Shown: positions 47,491-57,090 of the stretch, in pieces
Numbering within the stretch: position 1 is the stretch's first letter
Layout of the letters: each line of letters begins with the position of its first letter
Origin: Alloyangia pacifica
Lineage (GTDB): Bacteria; Pseudomonadota; Alphaproteobacteria; Rhodobacterales; Rhodobacteraceae
Assembly: GCF_900116195.1 (NCBI RefSeq)
Contig: NZ_FOZW01000005.1
Span: 62,001-126,000 of the forward strand
Length of the DNA stretch: 64,000 nucleotides
Direction: 5' to 3'
Translations under genes and position numbers: made by a program
Notes under the pieces: generated by a model
What the model was told of the DNA's origin: nothing
Seen by the model: only the letters and a program-made list of their open reading frames with translations
The model's database searches: none

Positions 47491-49449
47491 TCAACCGGCC
47501 AGTTTCCTGCCTGCCGCAACGATGCTTTCAACGGTGATACCGAAATGCGCGTAGAGGCGTTCGGCACGATCCGAGGCACCAAAGCCGGTCATGCCGATGA
47601 AGACGTCCCGCGGGCGTAGCCATTTCTGCCAGCCAAACGCCAAAGCTGCCTCGACGCCGATGCGGGGCGCCTCGCCCAGGACCTCGGCGCGGTACGCCTC
47701 GGGCTGCGCCTCGAAGAGCTCCCAGCACGGCATCGACACCACGGCGGCGCGGATCCCCTGCGCTGCGAGTCGCTCGCGGGCCGCCACCGCGAGAGCGACC
47801 TCGGTGCCGGTGGCAAGAAGCGTCAAGTCGCGCTCGGGCTCGGCAGGATGCAAAAGGTAGGCGCCGCGACGGGACATGTTCTCACCTGCGCCGTCGCGCA
47901 CCAGGTCCGCAAGCTGTCTCGACAGCGCCATAAGGCTTGGACCCTCCTGCGTTTCCAGCGCGATTTGCCAGGCCTCGGCGGTTTCCACCGCGTCGGCCGG
48001 GCGAAAGACCCGCATGTTGGGCATGGCGCGGAAACTCGCGAGGATCTCCACGGGCTGGTGTGTCGGGCCGTTGCTGCCGACGCCGATGGAATCATGGCTG
48101 AACGCGAAGATCCCCGGCAGCCCCATCAGTGCGGCCATGCGCATGGCCGGGCGTTCGTAGTCGGCGAAGGCGAGGTAGGTGACATTGACCGGCCGAAGCC
48201 CGCCATGCGCCGCGATCCCGCCGGTCATCGCGCCCATCAAATGCTCGCGCACGCCGCAATGTACGTAGCTGCCGCCACGCTCCAGCGCCGTGAAGGCCGT
48301 GCGCGCGCGTTTGTGGTTGGTCGGTGCCTCGAGGTCGGCACAGAGCACCATGAGTTCGGGCAGCGTGTCGGCGAGGGCGTCGCAGACGTCACCCGATGCC
48401 GTGATGGTTGGACCGGGGGCGCCGTTCTGGGCAACCCCCAACAGCCGCGCGGCGACTTTCGGCCAGTCCGCGGGGAGCTCTCCCGATGTCCAACGCTCGA
48501 ACTCGGCGCGGTCGGCCGTCCCCGAGAGACGGTCCTGCCAGGCGCTCCGCACCTCGGCGCCACGGCGCAGCGCGCCGCGCCAGTCGCCGAGCACCGCTGC
48601 AGGCACCTCGAAGGGCGGCGCATCCCAACCGAGGGCCGCCCGCGCCTCTTGTGCATCCTGGGCGGTCAGCGGCGCGCTATGGCCGCCGCGGGTGGCTTCG
48701 AGCCGTGGCAGGCCGCGGGCAATGCGGGTACGGCAGGCGAGTAGTGAGGGGCGCGGGTCCGCGCAGGCGGCCTCGAGCGCGTCCGAGATCGTGTCGATAT
48801 CGTGGCCGTCCAGGCTCTGCACGTGCCATCCGGCGGCTGCGAAACGGGCCGGGACATCCTCGCTGATCGACAGCGCGGTGTCGCCGTCATCGGTGATGTG
48901 GTTGTCATCCCAAAGGAAGGTGAGCTTGCCGAGCTGCAGATGCCCTGCCAGCGAGATCGCCTCCTGCCCGATACCCTCCTGCAGGCAGCCGTCTCCGACG
49001 AAGGCCCAGGTGCGGTGATCCACCAGCCCCGAACCGAAGCGCGCCGCCAGCCGTGCCTCGGCCACCGCCATGCCGACGGCACTGGCGATGCCCTGTCCAA
49101 GCAGACCCGTCGTGATCTCGATCCCCGCGTGCTGTTCGATCTCGGGATGGCCAGCACAGACCGACCCGAGACGCCGGAAGCTCTTGAGTGCCTCGGTCGT
49201 CACCGCCTCGTAGCCCGAAAGGTGAAGCAGCGCGTAGAGCAGCATTGAGCCGTGGCCGTTCGACAGCACCACCCGGTCGCGGTCAGGCCAGAGCGGATCG
49301 GCCGGATCGGCCTTCAGCTGGCGCGCATAGAGCGTCGCGGCAATCTCGGCCATGCCGAGCGGCACGCCCTGATGCCCCTCCCCCGCGTTCAGGATCGCGT
49401 CGATCGCGAGAAACCGGATGGCATGCGCCATCGACTGGATATCGGCCAT
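47491..49449 (-). CDS. Transketolase (full length)
   Basis: A 652-residue ThDP enzyme of the normal transketolase length. N-terminal motifs: GHQGVPLGMAEIA, LSNGHGSMLLYALLHLSGY, TTGLLGQGIASAVGMA and the ThDP/metal site GDGCLQEGIGQEA with DDNHITDDG. The middle domain holds the catalytic Glu in CGVREHLMGAMTGG, followed by YLAFADYERPAMRMAALM and HDSIGVGSNGPTHQPVE. It transfers two-carbon ketol units between sugar phosphates. It is divergent from a second, split transketolase, which suggests a specialised copy rather than the only housekeeping enzyme. Confidence 0.92.
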   Translation of the reverse strand: MADIQSMAHAIRFLAIDAILNAGEGHQGVPLGMAEIAATLYARQLKADPADPLWPDRDRVVLSNGHGSMLLYALLHLSGYEAVTTEALKSFRRLGSVCAGHPEIEQHAGIEITTGLLGQGIASAVGMAVAEARLAARFGSGLVDHRTWAFVGDGCLQEGIGQEAISLAGHLQLGKLTFLWDDNHITDDGDTALSISEDVPARFAAAGWHVQSLDGHDIDTISDALEAACADPRPSLLACRTRIARGLPRLEATRGGHSAPLTAQDAQEARAALGWDAPPFEVPAAVLGDWRGALRRGAEVRSAWQDRLSGTADRAEFERWTSGELPADWPKVAARLLGVAQNGAPGPTITASGDVCDALADTLPELMVLCADLEAPTNHKRARTAFTALERGGSYVHCGVREHLMGAMTGGIAAHGGLRPVNVTYLAFADYERPAMRMAALMGLPGIFAFSHDSIGVGSNGPTHQPVEILASFRAMPNMRVFRPADAVETAEAWQIALETQEGPSLMALSRQLADLVRDGAGENMSRRGAYLLHPAEPERDLTLLATGTEVALAVAARERLAAQGIRAAVVSMPCWELFEAQPEAYRAEVLGEAPRIGVEAALAFGWQKWLRPRDVFIGMTGFGASDRAERLYAHFGITVESIVAAGRKLAG

Positions 49450-49618
49450 TGTCTTCCTCCCTGCGCCGGCGCTGGCACGGCGCGCGGCCCACGTGAGGCT
49501 AAGTCCAGAAGGTCCCTGAGTATGTTTAGAAAAACTAACAAGCTCTTGCAGATTTCGAAATCTTCGAGCGGGATTTGGCGTGCTACCCCTGATGCCGAGC
49601 GATCATCGGGAGGAGAGG
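49450..49618. promoter_or_regulatory. Divergent promoter region of the two transketolase systems
   Basis: 169 bases between divergent starts, with an AT-rich core at about 49520-49570. A good ribosome site (AGGAGAGG) lies just before 49619. The LysR gene at the far end of the block may act here (inference). Confidence 0.5.
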
Positions 49619-50473
49619 ATGAGCATCCAGCCAACGACTGGCGCGTTGTCAAACGTGTCCCTGGAACAGCGCGCCTGGAACATCCGCCGCAAGGCGCTGC
49701 TCATGGGCGAGGTGCAGGGCCAGGGCTACATCGGCCAGGCGCTCGGGATCTCCGACGTTCTCGCGACATCCTATTTCCATGCGCTCGACTACCGGCCCGA
49801 GGATCCCGAATGGGAGGGCCGCGACCGCTTCCTGCTGTCGATCGGACACTACGCCATCGCCCTCTATGCCGCTTTGATGGAGGCCGGGATCCTGCCCGAG
49901 GAAGAGCTTGAAACCTATGGCATGGACGACTCCCGCCTGCCGATGTCGGGCATGGCCTCCTACACCCCGGGCATGGAGATCACCGGCGGTTCGCTTGGCC
50001 AGGGTCTCGGCATCGCCGTGGGCATGGCGCTGGGGCTGAAGCGCAAGCTGAACCCGGCCTTCGTCTACAACCTGATGTCGGATGGCGAGCTTGGCGAGGG
50101 CTCGACATGGGAGGCGGTGATGTCGGCGGTGCAGTGGAAGCTCGACAACCTGATCTGCATCGTCGACTTCAACAACCAGCAGGCCGATGGGCCGACCCGC
50201 GACGCGCTGGCGGTGGGCGCCGAGGCGCCGAAATGGGAAGCCTTCGGCTGGCACGCGCAGGAAGTCGACGGCAATGACCTCGGCGCACTGGTCGCCGCCT
50301 TCGACGCCGCGCGCAGCCTCGCCGAGCCGAAGCCGCGGGTGATCATCTGCAACACCACCATGTGCAAGGGCGTGGACTTCCTCGAAGCCCGCGAGATCAC
50401 CCACTTTGTGCGGGTCGAGCCGGAGGAATGGGCCATGGCCCTCGACAAGCTGGAAGAGGGACGACCCGCATGA
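49619..50473 (+). CDS. Transketolase, N-terminal subunit of a split enzyme
   Basis: 284 residues covering the pyrophosphate-binding half of transketolase. It shows SIGHYAIALYAALMEAG, MEITGGSLGQGLGIAVGMAL and the ThDP site SDGELGEGSTWEAV with DFNNQQADG; the first Gly of the usual GDG is Ser. Split transketolases often serve special sugar pathways rather than the pentose phosphate cycle. ATG 49619 follows AGGAGAGG. Its stop overlaps the start of the C-terminal subunit (ATGA), so the two are made together. Confidence 0.9.
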   Translation: MSIQPTTGALSNVSLEQRAWNIRRKALLMGEVQGQGYIGQALGISDVLATSYFHALDYRPEDPEWEGRDRFLLSIGHYAIALYAALMEAGILPEEELETYGMDDSRLPMSGMASYTPGMEITGGSLGQGLGIAVGMALGLKRKLNPAFVYNLMSDGELGEGSTWEAVMSAVQWKLDNLICIVDFNNQQADGPTRDALAVGAEAPKWEAFGWHAQEVDGNDLGALVAAFDAARSLAEPKPRVIICNTTMCKGVDFLEAREITHFVRVEPEEWAMALDKLEEGRPA

Positions 50474-51501
50474 CCCTGGACTCGATGGCCCGCAAGTACG
50501 AGCGCCGCACCCGCCCGGCCCAGAAGACCGCGACCTCGGCGATGATCGCCTCGCTTGCCGCCGAGGGATACGAGACCGTCTCGGCCCCCTTCGGCAACGC
50601 GCTCGTCGAGGCGGCCCGGCGCGATCCGCGCATCGTCGGCCTCTCGGCGGATCTGGCGAAATACACCGATCTGCACGTCTTCGCACAGGCGATGCCCGAC
50701 CGTTTCTACCAGATGGGCATGGCCGAGCAGCTGCTGATGTCCGCCGCTTCCGGCTTGGCGCGCGAGGGGTTCCTGCCCTTCGCCACCACCTACGCCGTCT
50801 TCGCCGCGCGCCGCGCCTATGACTTCATCGCCATGGCCATCGCCGAGGAGAACCTGCCGGTCAAGATCGCCTGCGCTCTGCCCGGGCTGACCACCGGCTA
50901 CGGTCCCAGCCATCAGGCCTTCGAGGATCTGGCGATTTTCCGGGGTCTGCCGAACATGGTGCTGATCGACCCCTGCGACGCCTGCGACGTGGCGGGAATG
51001 GTCCCGGCGATGCTGGCTCACGACGGCCCGGTCTACGCCCGCCTGCTGCGCGGCAAGGTGCCGAGCGTGCTGACCCGCCACAAGCCCGACTACCGCTTCG
51101 AGCTGGGCAAGGCGCAGCTGATCCGCGACGGCGGCGACGCGCTGGTGATCTCCTCGGGTATCATGACCATGCGCGCGCTCGATGCCGCCGAGGCGCTGGA
51201 GGCCGACGGTATCGGCCTTGCGGTGCTGCACGTGCCGACGATCAAGCCGCTCGATACCGAGACCATCGTCGCCGAGGCCCGCAAGGGCGGCCGTCTGGTG
51301 ATCACCGCCGAGAACCACTCGGTGAATGGCGGGCTGGGCGAGGCGGTGGCGCGGACCCTGATGCTGGCCGGGGTCAGCGCCCCCTTCCGGATGATCGGCC
51401 TGCCCGACGAATTTCTCGAGGCCGGCGCGCTGCCGACGCTGCACGACATGTATGGGCTCTCGACCAAAAGGGTCGTCGAGCAGGTTAAGGGCTGGCTCTG
51501 A
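50470..51501 (+). CDS. Transketolase, C-terminal subunit of a split enzyme
   Basis: 343 residues covering the pyrimidine-binding and C-terminal halves. The catalytic Glu lies in YQMGMAEQLLMSAASGLARE, and TTYAVFAARRAYDFIAMAIA and GLTTGYGPSHQAFEDLAI follow the family pattern. With the N-terminal subunit it forms one ThDP active site at the interface. The substrate is unknown. It is followed 60 bases later by an SDR gene. Confidence 0.9.
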   Translation: MTLDSMARKYERRTRPAQKTATSAMIASLAAEGYETVSAPFGNALVEAARRDPRIVGLSADLAKYTDLHVFAQAMPDRFYQMGMAEQLLMSAASGLAREGFLPFATTYAVFAARRAYDFIAMAIAEENLPVKIACALPGLTTGYGPSHQAFEDLAIFRGLPNMVLIDPCDACDVAGMVPAMLAHDGPVYARLLRGKVPSVLTRHKPDYRFELGKAQLIRDGGDALVISSGIMTMRALDAAEALEADGIGLAVLHVPTIKPLDTETIVAEARKGGRLVITAENHSVNGGLGEAVARTLMLAGVSAPFRMIGLPDEFLEAGALPTLHDMYGLSTKRVVEQVKGWL

Positions 51502-51561
51502 GCCCGCCGGGCCGGACGCCAGACGAGGCCCGGACACAAGACAAGGGAGGAGAAGACACTC

Positions 51562-52317
51562 ATGGGATTGCTGGACGGCAAGATCGCGATCATCACCGGC
51601 GCGGCCAGCCCGCGCGGGCTGGGCAAGGCCACGGCGCAGCTCTTTGCCGAGCACGGGGCGACAGTGGTCATCACCGACCTAGACCTCGCCGCTGCCGAGG
51701 CCGCCGCAGCAGATCTGCCCGGTGCGGGACATATCGGGCTGGTGGGAAACGTGACCGACAAGGCTGACTGCGAGGCGGTGGCCCAAAGCGTGACCGATGC
51801 GCTCGGGCGCATCGACATCCTGGTCAACAACGCCGGGATCACCCAGCCGCTGAAGCTGATGGAGATCGCGCCCGAAAACTACGAGGCGGTCACTGACGTC
51901 AGCCTGCGCGGCACGCTCTATATGAGCCAGGCGGTGATCCCGACAATGCGGGCGCAGGGCGCGGGCTCCATCGTCAACCTGTCGTCGGTCTCGGCGCAGC
52001 GCGGCGGCGGCATCTTCGGCGGGCCGCACTACTCTGCCGCCAAGGCCGGTGTGCTGGGGCTGACCAAGGCGATGGCGCGCGAACTGGCTCCCGACGGGGT
52101 GCGGGCCAATGCCATCTGCCCCGGCTTCATCGCAACCGACATCACCGCCGGCAAGCTCACCGACGAGATGCGCGCCCAGGTGCTGGCCGGCATCCCGATG
52201 GGCCGCGCCGGCGAGGCCTCGGACGTCGCCGGCTGCGCGCTGTTCCTGGCCTCGGACCTCTCGGCCTATTGCACCGGCACCGAGGTCGACGTGAACGGAG
52301 GCTCGCTGATCCACTGA
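51562..52317 (+). CDS. SDR-family oxidoreductase (FabG-like)
   Basis: A 251-residue classical SDR. Cofactor motif TGAASPRGLG (12-21), NNAG at 89-92, catalytic Ser142, Tyr157 and Lys161 in YSAAKAG, and FIATDI near the end. Such enzymes oxidise or reduce polyols and sugar alcohols or acids in catabolic operons. Its place between transketolase subunits and a TRAP transporter suggests that it converts the imported compound to a ketose-like substrate (inference). GGGAGGAG lies ahead of the ATG. Confidence 0.88.
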   Translation: MGLLDGKIAIITGAASPRGLGKATAQLFAEHGATVVITDLDLAAAEAAAADLPGAGHIGLVGNVTDKADCEAVAQSVTDALGRIDILVNNAGITQPLKLMEIAPENYEAVTDVSLRGTLYMSQAVIPTMRAQGAGSIVNLSSVSAQRGGGIFGGPHYSAAKAGVLGLTKAMARELAPDGVRANAICPGFIATDITAGKLTDEMRAQVLAGIPMGRAGEASDVAGCALFLASDLSAYCTGTEVDVNGGSLIH

Positions 52318-52374
52318 CCATCCTACGGCCCGAGGGGAGACGGGCCACACTTCGTTTTCGATAGGGAGGACATC

Positions 52375-53334
52375 ATGAAAACGACCATTCTCGCGACCAT
52401 CGTCGCCACCACGGCGCTCACCGGCGCCGCATCAGCAGAGGTGATCTTTGCCCACGGCTCCAACCCCGGCAACCCGCGCTACACCGCGGCGGAGAAATGG
52501 GCCGAGCTTTACGCGGCCTGCTCCGGGGAGGAGGTCAACCACGCCCCCGCCGCCACCATGGGCGATGATGCCGAGATGCTGACTTCGGCGGCAGCGGGCG
52601 TCATCCAGGTCACCGCCAACAGCCAGGGCGCGATGAGCCAGGTGGTGCCTGAGGTCGGTCTGCTCGGCCTGCCCTTCCTGTTCAAGGACCTGCCGACCGC
52701 CTGGGAGGTGCTCGACGGCGAGGTCGGCGAGATGATCGACACCCGCGCGCAGAACGCCGGGCTGAAGGTGCTGGGCTTCTGGGACAACGGCATCCGCAAC
52801 ATCACCCACGTGAGCAAGCACGTCGCGGCGCCCGAGGACGTGAAGGGCATGAAGATCCGCACGCCCCCGGATCCGATGACGCTGGCGATCTTCGAGGCGC
52901 TCGGTGCCAACCCGGCGCCGCTGGCCTGGTCTGAACTGCCGACCGCGCTGCAGTCCGGTGTCTTCGAAGGACAGGAGAACCCGCTGACCAACATCTACTC
53001 GGCCAAGCTGCACGAGATCACGCCCTACGTCACCATGACCGGCCACAAGTATGAATCGACGCCGGTTGTCGCGGGGCTATCGTGGTGGTCGGGCCTGAGC
53101 GAGGACGCTCAGAAATGCGCGCTCGACGCCACGGCCGAGGCCGGCGAGATGCAGCGCCAGATGGTTCTCGAAAGCGACGAGACCCTGCGCCCGAAGATGG
53201 AAGAAGAAGGTGCCAAGTTCGCCGAAGCCGACACGGCGGCCTTCCAGGCGGCGACCGCCTCGGTCTACGACGACTACGCCGAGGACTACCCCGATCTGGT
53301 CGCGGCCCTGAAAGCCGCAGCCGGTCTGGAATGA
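52375..53334 (+). CDS. DctP-type TRAP solute-binding protein
   Basis: 319 residues with a signal peptide (cleavage near GAASAEV). The DctP signature Arg lies in VKGMKIRTPPDP, followed by FEGQENPLTNIYSAKLHE. That Arg usually salt-bridges a ligand carboxylate, so an acidic sugar or hydroxy acid is more likely than a neutral polyol. It is followed by coupled DctQ and DctM genes. Confidence 0.92.
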   Translation: MKTTILATIVATTALTGAASAEVIFAHGSNPGNPRYTAAEKWAELYAACSGEEVNHAPAATMGDDAEMLTSAAAGVIQVTANSQGAMSQVVPEVGLLGLPFLFKDLPTAWEVLDGEVGEMIDTRAQNAGLKVLGFWDNGIRNITHVSKHVAAPEDVKGMKIRTPPDPMTLAIFEALGANPAPLAWSELPTALQSGVFEGQENPLTNIYSAKLHEITPYVTMTGHKYESTPVVAGLSWWSGLSEDAQKCALDATAEAGEMQRQMVLESDETLRPKMEEEGAKFAEADTAAFQAATASVYDDYAEDYPDLVAALKAAAGLE

Positions 53335-53882
53335 GCGCCGCGGCTCGAACTGGACAGAGGCCCTCGGGCCTCGTCCTTGCCATCTCGCAAGTGGTCATCC
53401 TTGCCCTCGACTGGAGCGGCCGGGTGATCGCCGTGGCCAGTCTCGGCTTCATGTTCGCGCTGCTGCTGGTCAACGTCGTGCTGCGCTACACGCTCGGCGA
53501 GGGCATCGCCTGGGCCTACGAGATCCACGCGCTGCTGCTGCCCTGGCTCGTCGCCGGAGGGGTGGTGATCGCAGCGGCCCGGGGCGTCAATATCGCCATC
53601 ACGCTCCTACCCGACGTGCTGGGCCTCGGCGCCCGCCGCGTGCTGATCCTGGCCGTACACACCGCTGTGCTGGTCACCTGCCTCTCGGTGCTCGCCTCCA
53701 GTCAGCCGATCCTCAAGGCCTCGACCTTCCAGACCCTCGCCACGCTCGGCATCAAGCAGGTCTGGGGCTACTCCAGCCTGATCTACGCCTTTGCCGGCAT
53801 GGCGGTGATCGCCGCGCTGGAGCTGCTCTCTGTGCTCGCGGGAAAGTCGGTCGATCCGGCCGACATCTCCAGCTTCAGCTGA
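53331..53882 (+). CDS. DctQ-type TRAP small permease
   Basis: 183 residues with four transmembrane helices. The conserved region reads VNVVLRYTLGEGIAWAYEIH, followed by LPWLVAGGVVIAAARGVNIA. It pairs with the large subunit encoded 24 bases downstream. ATG 53331 overlaps the dctP-like stop (ATGA). Confidence 0.9.
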   Translation: MSAAARTGQRPSGLVLAISQVVILALDWSGRVIAVASLGFMFALLLVNVVLRYTLGEGIAWAYEIHALLLPWLVAGGVVIAAARGVNIAITLLPDVLGLGARRVLILAVHTAVLVTCLSVLASSQPILKASTFQTLATLGIKQVWGYSSLIYAFAGMAVIAALELLSVLAGKSVDPADISSFS

Positions 53883-53906
53883 CCGCCGCGAAAGGAAAAC
53901 CGCGTC

Positions 53907-55163
53907 ATGACCGCGCCGCTCATCTGGATCTTCTTCGCACTTCTGGCGCTGTCGGTGCCGGTGGCCCATGCCATGCTGGGTGGGGTCGCCGCGGCGCTCT
54001 GGCTCGACGGCAAGCCGCTCGCCGTCATGGTCCAGAGGCTCTACTCGCCGACGCAGAGCTTCCCGATGCTCGCGATCCCGTTTTTCATACTCGCCGGCAA
54101 CCTGATGATGTCGGGCAAGTTCGGCGTCTTCCTCGTCAACATCGCGCAGCTGCTGGTCGGCAACCTCAAGGGCGGGATGGGCCAGGTTTCGATCATCGGC
54201 TCGGTGATGTTCGGCGGCGTCTCGGGCTCGGCGGTGGCGGATGCCTCGGCGCTCGGCAACGCGCTGATCCCGGTCCAAAAGGCGCAGGGCTATCCCGGCG
54301 GCTTCGCGGCGGCGATCAATTCGGCCTCTTCGACCGTCTCGGTGCTGATCCCGCCGTCGATCCCGCTGATCCTCTACGGGCTGGTCTCGAGCACCTCGAT
54401 CATCGACCTGTTCATTGCAGGCATCCTGCCCGGCATCATGCTCGGCGTCGGCATGTTCGCCATGGTCTGGATCGTCGCCAACCGCCGCGACCTGCCCCGC
54501 TCACCGCTCGCCGGAGGCTTCACGGCCTTCCGCGGGCAGCTCCTGATGGCCACCCCGGCGCTCCTGATGCCGATCTTCGTCATCGGCACATTGCGCTTCG
54601 GCATCGCCACGCCGACCGAGGTCAGCGTCCTGGCGGTGGCCTATGCGCTGCTGGTCAGCGGGCTGCTCTACCGCGATCTCACCTGGGGCGGCATCTGGCA
54701 AGCCTGCGTCGACGCGGCGGTGATGACAGGCGCGGTGATGATCATCATCATGGCATCCTCGACGATCCAATGGGTGCTGACAGCCGAGCGGGTCCCGCAG
54801 GAGTTGGCCGCCTGGGTGGCCGAGACGATCCGCCAGCCCTGGCTCATCATCCTTGCGCTGAACCTGGTGATGCTCGTCGTCGGCGCCTTCCTCGACCTGC
54901 CGGCGGCGGTGCTGCTGCTCGGGCCCATCTTCGTGACCATAGCCCAGGCGATCGGTATGGACCCGGTGCAACTGGGCCTGGTGATGGTGCTGAACCTGTC
55001 CATCGGGCTCTATACGCCACCGGTCGGCACGACGCTCTTTATCTCGGCGGCAATCGCACAGGTCGGCATCGGCGCGGTGATCCGGGCGCTGCTGCCGTTC
55101 TACGCGGTGGCGGTTGTCGTCCTGCTGCTGGTCTCCTTCATCCCGGCGCTGACGATCCACTAG
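53907..55163 (+). CDS. DctM-type TRAP large permease
   Basis: 418 residues, about eleven to twelve transmembrane helices. Family motifs: LAIPFFILAGNLMMSGKFG, GGVSGSAVADASALGNALIP and LIPPSIPLILYGL. It uses an ion gradient to import the ligand delivered by the DctP-type protein. Its end overlaps the convergent LysR gene by 4 bases. Confidence 0.93.
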   Translation: MTAPLIWIFFALLALSVPVAHAMLGGVAAALWLDGKPLAVMVQRLYSPTQSFPMLAIPFFILAGNLMMSGKFGVFLVNIAQLLVGNLKGGMGQVSIIGSVMFGGVSGSAVADASALGNALIPVQKAQGYPGGFAAAINSASSTVSVLIPPSIPLILYGLVSSTSIIDLFIAGILPGIMLGVGMFAMVWIVANRRDLPRSPLAGGFTAFRGQLLMATPALLMPIFVIGTLRFGIATPTEVSVLAVAYALLVSGLLYRDLTWGGIWQACVDAAVMTGAVMIIIMASSTIQWVLTAERVPQELAAWVAETIRQPWLIILALNLVMLVVGAFLDLPAAVLLLGPIFVTIAQAIGMDPVQLGLVMVLNLSIGLYTPPVGTTLFISAAIAQVGIGAVIRALLPFYAVAVVVLLLVSFIPALTIH

Positions 55164-56140
55164 GCCGGCAGGGCGGCGATCAACCCGGGACCCGGTTCGT
55201 GGCGGATCCGGCACCCGGCGGCCTCGAGTACCCGGCGCCCGTCTTCGGCATGGGCGGCGGCCTCCTCGGCCACCCATTGCGCGAAACGCTTGACGATCCG
55301 CCTGTTGAGATGCTGTCGCGGACAGACGAACCAATAGGCCGGGAACTCGATCACCGGCAGCTCCGGGGCAAAGGGCACGAGGTCCCCTCTGCGAATATCG
55401 TCGAGACACAAAAGCGCGCTATCGAGCGCCAAGCCCCCGCCCCTCTTGGCCATTTCGATCGACATCGACGAGCGGTCAAAACGGAAGGGATAGGTGAGCT
55501 CCGGCAGTTCGATGCGCTGAGCCGCCAACCAGATATCCCACCGGTAGAGCGCCTTGACGCTGTCGATCAGCCGCGCGCCGGCCAGCCGACCGCTGGTGCC
55601 CTCGGCCTTGCGTGTCAGGTCTTCGAGATAGGACGGGCTGCACAGCGGCAGCACCAGATCGTGCATCACGCAGTCCACAGCAAGTCCGGCCCAGCCTCCG
55701 AGACCGTAGCGAAGATCGCAATCTATGGCCTCGGTCTCGAAGGCCGAGAAATCCGGCGTCGCGTCGACCCGGATGGCCCAGTCGGGATGATCGGCGGCAA
55801 AGCTGGCGATCCTCGGCCCCAGCCAGCGCACGCCGAAGCTGGGGCTGACGCGCACCGTCAGGCTGCGGAGATCGCGCTGCCGCCCGATGGCACCGCGCGC
55901 ATTTCTCAGCGCGCTGAACGCCTGGGTCGTGGTTTGGAACAGCCTGTCGCCATCCAGCGTAAGGCTCAGCCGCCGCTTCTCGCGGCGAAAGAGCCGGACC
56001 CCGAACTGCTCCTCCAAAAGCCGGATCTGCTGGCTGACCGCCGAGGGGGACACACCGAGCTCCTCCGCGGCCTTTGTGACCGTGCCGAGCCGCGCAACGG
56101 CTTCAAAATACTCAGTGGCTTTGAGATTGATGTCCCGCAT
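55160..56140 (-). CDS. LysR-family transcriptional regulator
   Basis: 326 residues. The N-terminal HTH (about 5-65) includes YFEAVARLGTVTKAAEELGV and SPSAVSQQIRLLEEQFGVRL; a periplasmic-binding-protein-like effector domain (about 95-310) follows. PSFGVRWLGPRIASFAADHP is typical of the GcvA-like subgroup. It is convergent with the TRAP operon and probably controls the transketolase/SDR/TRAP block. Confidence 0.9.
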   Translation of the reverse strand: MRDINLKATEYFEAVARLGTVTKAAEELGVSPSAVSQQIRLLEEQFGVRLFRREKRRLSLTLDGDRLFQTTTQAFSALRNARGAIGRQRDLRSLTVRVSPSFGVRWLGPRIASFAADHPDWAIRVDATPDFSAFETEAIDCDLRYGLGGWAGLAVDCVMHDLVLPLCSPSYLEDLTRKAEGTSGRLAGARLIDSVKALYRWDIWLAAQRIELPELTYPFRFDRSSMSIEMAKRGGGLALDSALLCLDDIRRGDLVPFAPELPVIEFPAYWFVCPRQHLNRRIVKRFAQWVAEEAAAHAEDGRRVLEAAGCRIRHEPGPGLIAALPA

Positions 56141-57090
56141 CTCGAGACCCTAGCGGCAAATTTCGGCCACCGCCATTGAGTATCATGTCGGTTGGTCTGA
56201 TCTGTCCCCTTTGCGGCGGTCCATCCGTGAAGCGCGAAATCCTGCAGGATTCCAGCGAACAGGAAGACTACGAAGTGGCTGATAATCTGGAGAACCCCAA
56301 AGATTTCGACGCCTAGCTTCGACAGCCGAGGTGCAGCTTAGCAGGATGAACCGGGCACAGCTGTCGCGGCTTAAAGAGCTCGAGATGGAGGCCCTGAGGC
56401 AGCGTCGGACGGTGTCCGACCTGACGCTCGAGAGGATGATCTTGGCGGAGGCTGCTCCGGGAGACTTCTCTACTCGCGGATCACGGGTCAATTCCCCTTT
56501 GCCAACGCTGAAGATGATGTCCGGCGTCAGCGCCCATCGGACATCTGAACTGATTTCCGAAAGGAGGGGTTCTGGCTCATCGTAACCACCAATGTGTGGA
56601 GATGAGACACAAGCGCGGAACACCGAAGCCTTCCACCGGGAAGCCCAATGCCTCGTCCACCGGATCGCGAGGGTTGCATTGGGCGACCGCAGCGCGCGTG
56701 CTGCTGCGCTCGGCGCAGGTCGGGTTAAGCTTCCGACATATCTCCACGCATCCCCTCCCGCCGCAAGATAGGCAAAGAGGTCGGTCTTCACGCCGTCCGC
56801 AGCAGGACTGTTCCGCCGCCACCGGGGCCAAGTTCTTACCGCCATTCCCATGGGCGTATGGCGCTCCCGGAGCGGCCTTTGTCAGCGACACAGAATTCGA
56901 ACACGAGCTGCAAGGCCCTCATCGCAGACGCTCGGCAGGTGAGCGGGCCCGGGTGGGTCGGCTGGCTGGCGGCGGGCAGGTTCGATCATCTCTGAGCGCT
57001 CCCGAAATTGGCTGCGCGCGTCATAGGGCCCGGTGATGTCCACAACCCTGCAGGCGGGCTCTCACGCCGCCGCGCAGGGACGGCCCTCGT
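56141..57090. other. 950-base relic region between LysR and SulP genes
   Basis: It contains an IS3-type transposase remnant (about 56331-56470). A 43-residue frame at 56185-56316 has one CPLCGG knuckle and no ribosome site. The rest, 56600-57090, shows only overlapping shadows. No intact gene was found. Confidence 0.5.
56331..56585 (+). pseudogene. IS3-family transposase OrfA remnant
   Basis: The frame contains LSRLKELEMEALRQRRTVSD followed by LTLERMILAEAAPGDF. This matches the leucine-zipper C-terminus of IS3-type OrfA proteins, which commonly reads RLKELE...DLTLDKLILKEA.GNF. The HTH part before it is missing or scrambled, and no OrfB integrase or terminal repeats were seen. After GDF the frame runs on without similarity to about 56585. 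Confidence 0.6.

Noticed and set aside
49619-52317. Assignment as a sulfoquinovose sulfo-transketolase pathway
   Set aside because: Only the split transketolase matches; the isomerase, SLA-processing enzymes and a known importer are missing from the window.
56185-56316. 43-residue frame with a CPLCGG knuckle
   Set aside because: No ribosome site, a single half zinc-binding motif, and it sits in a region with IS debris; too weak to list as a gene.
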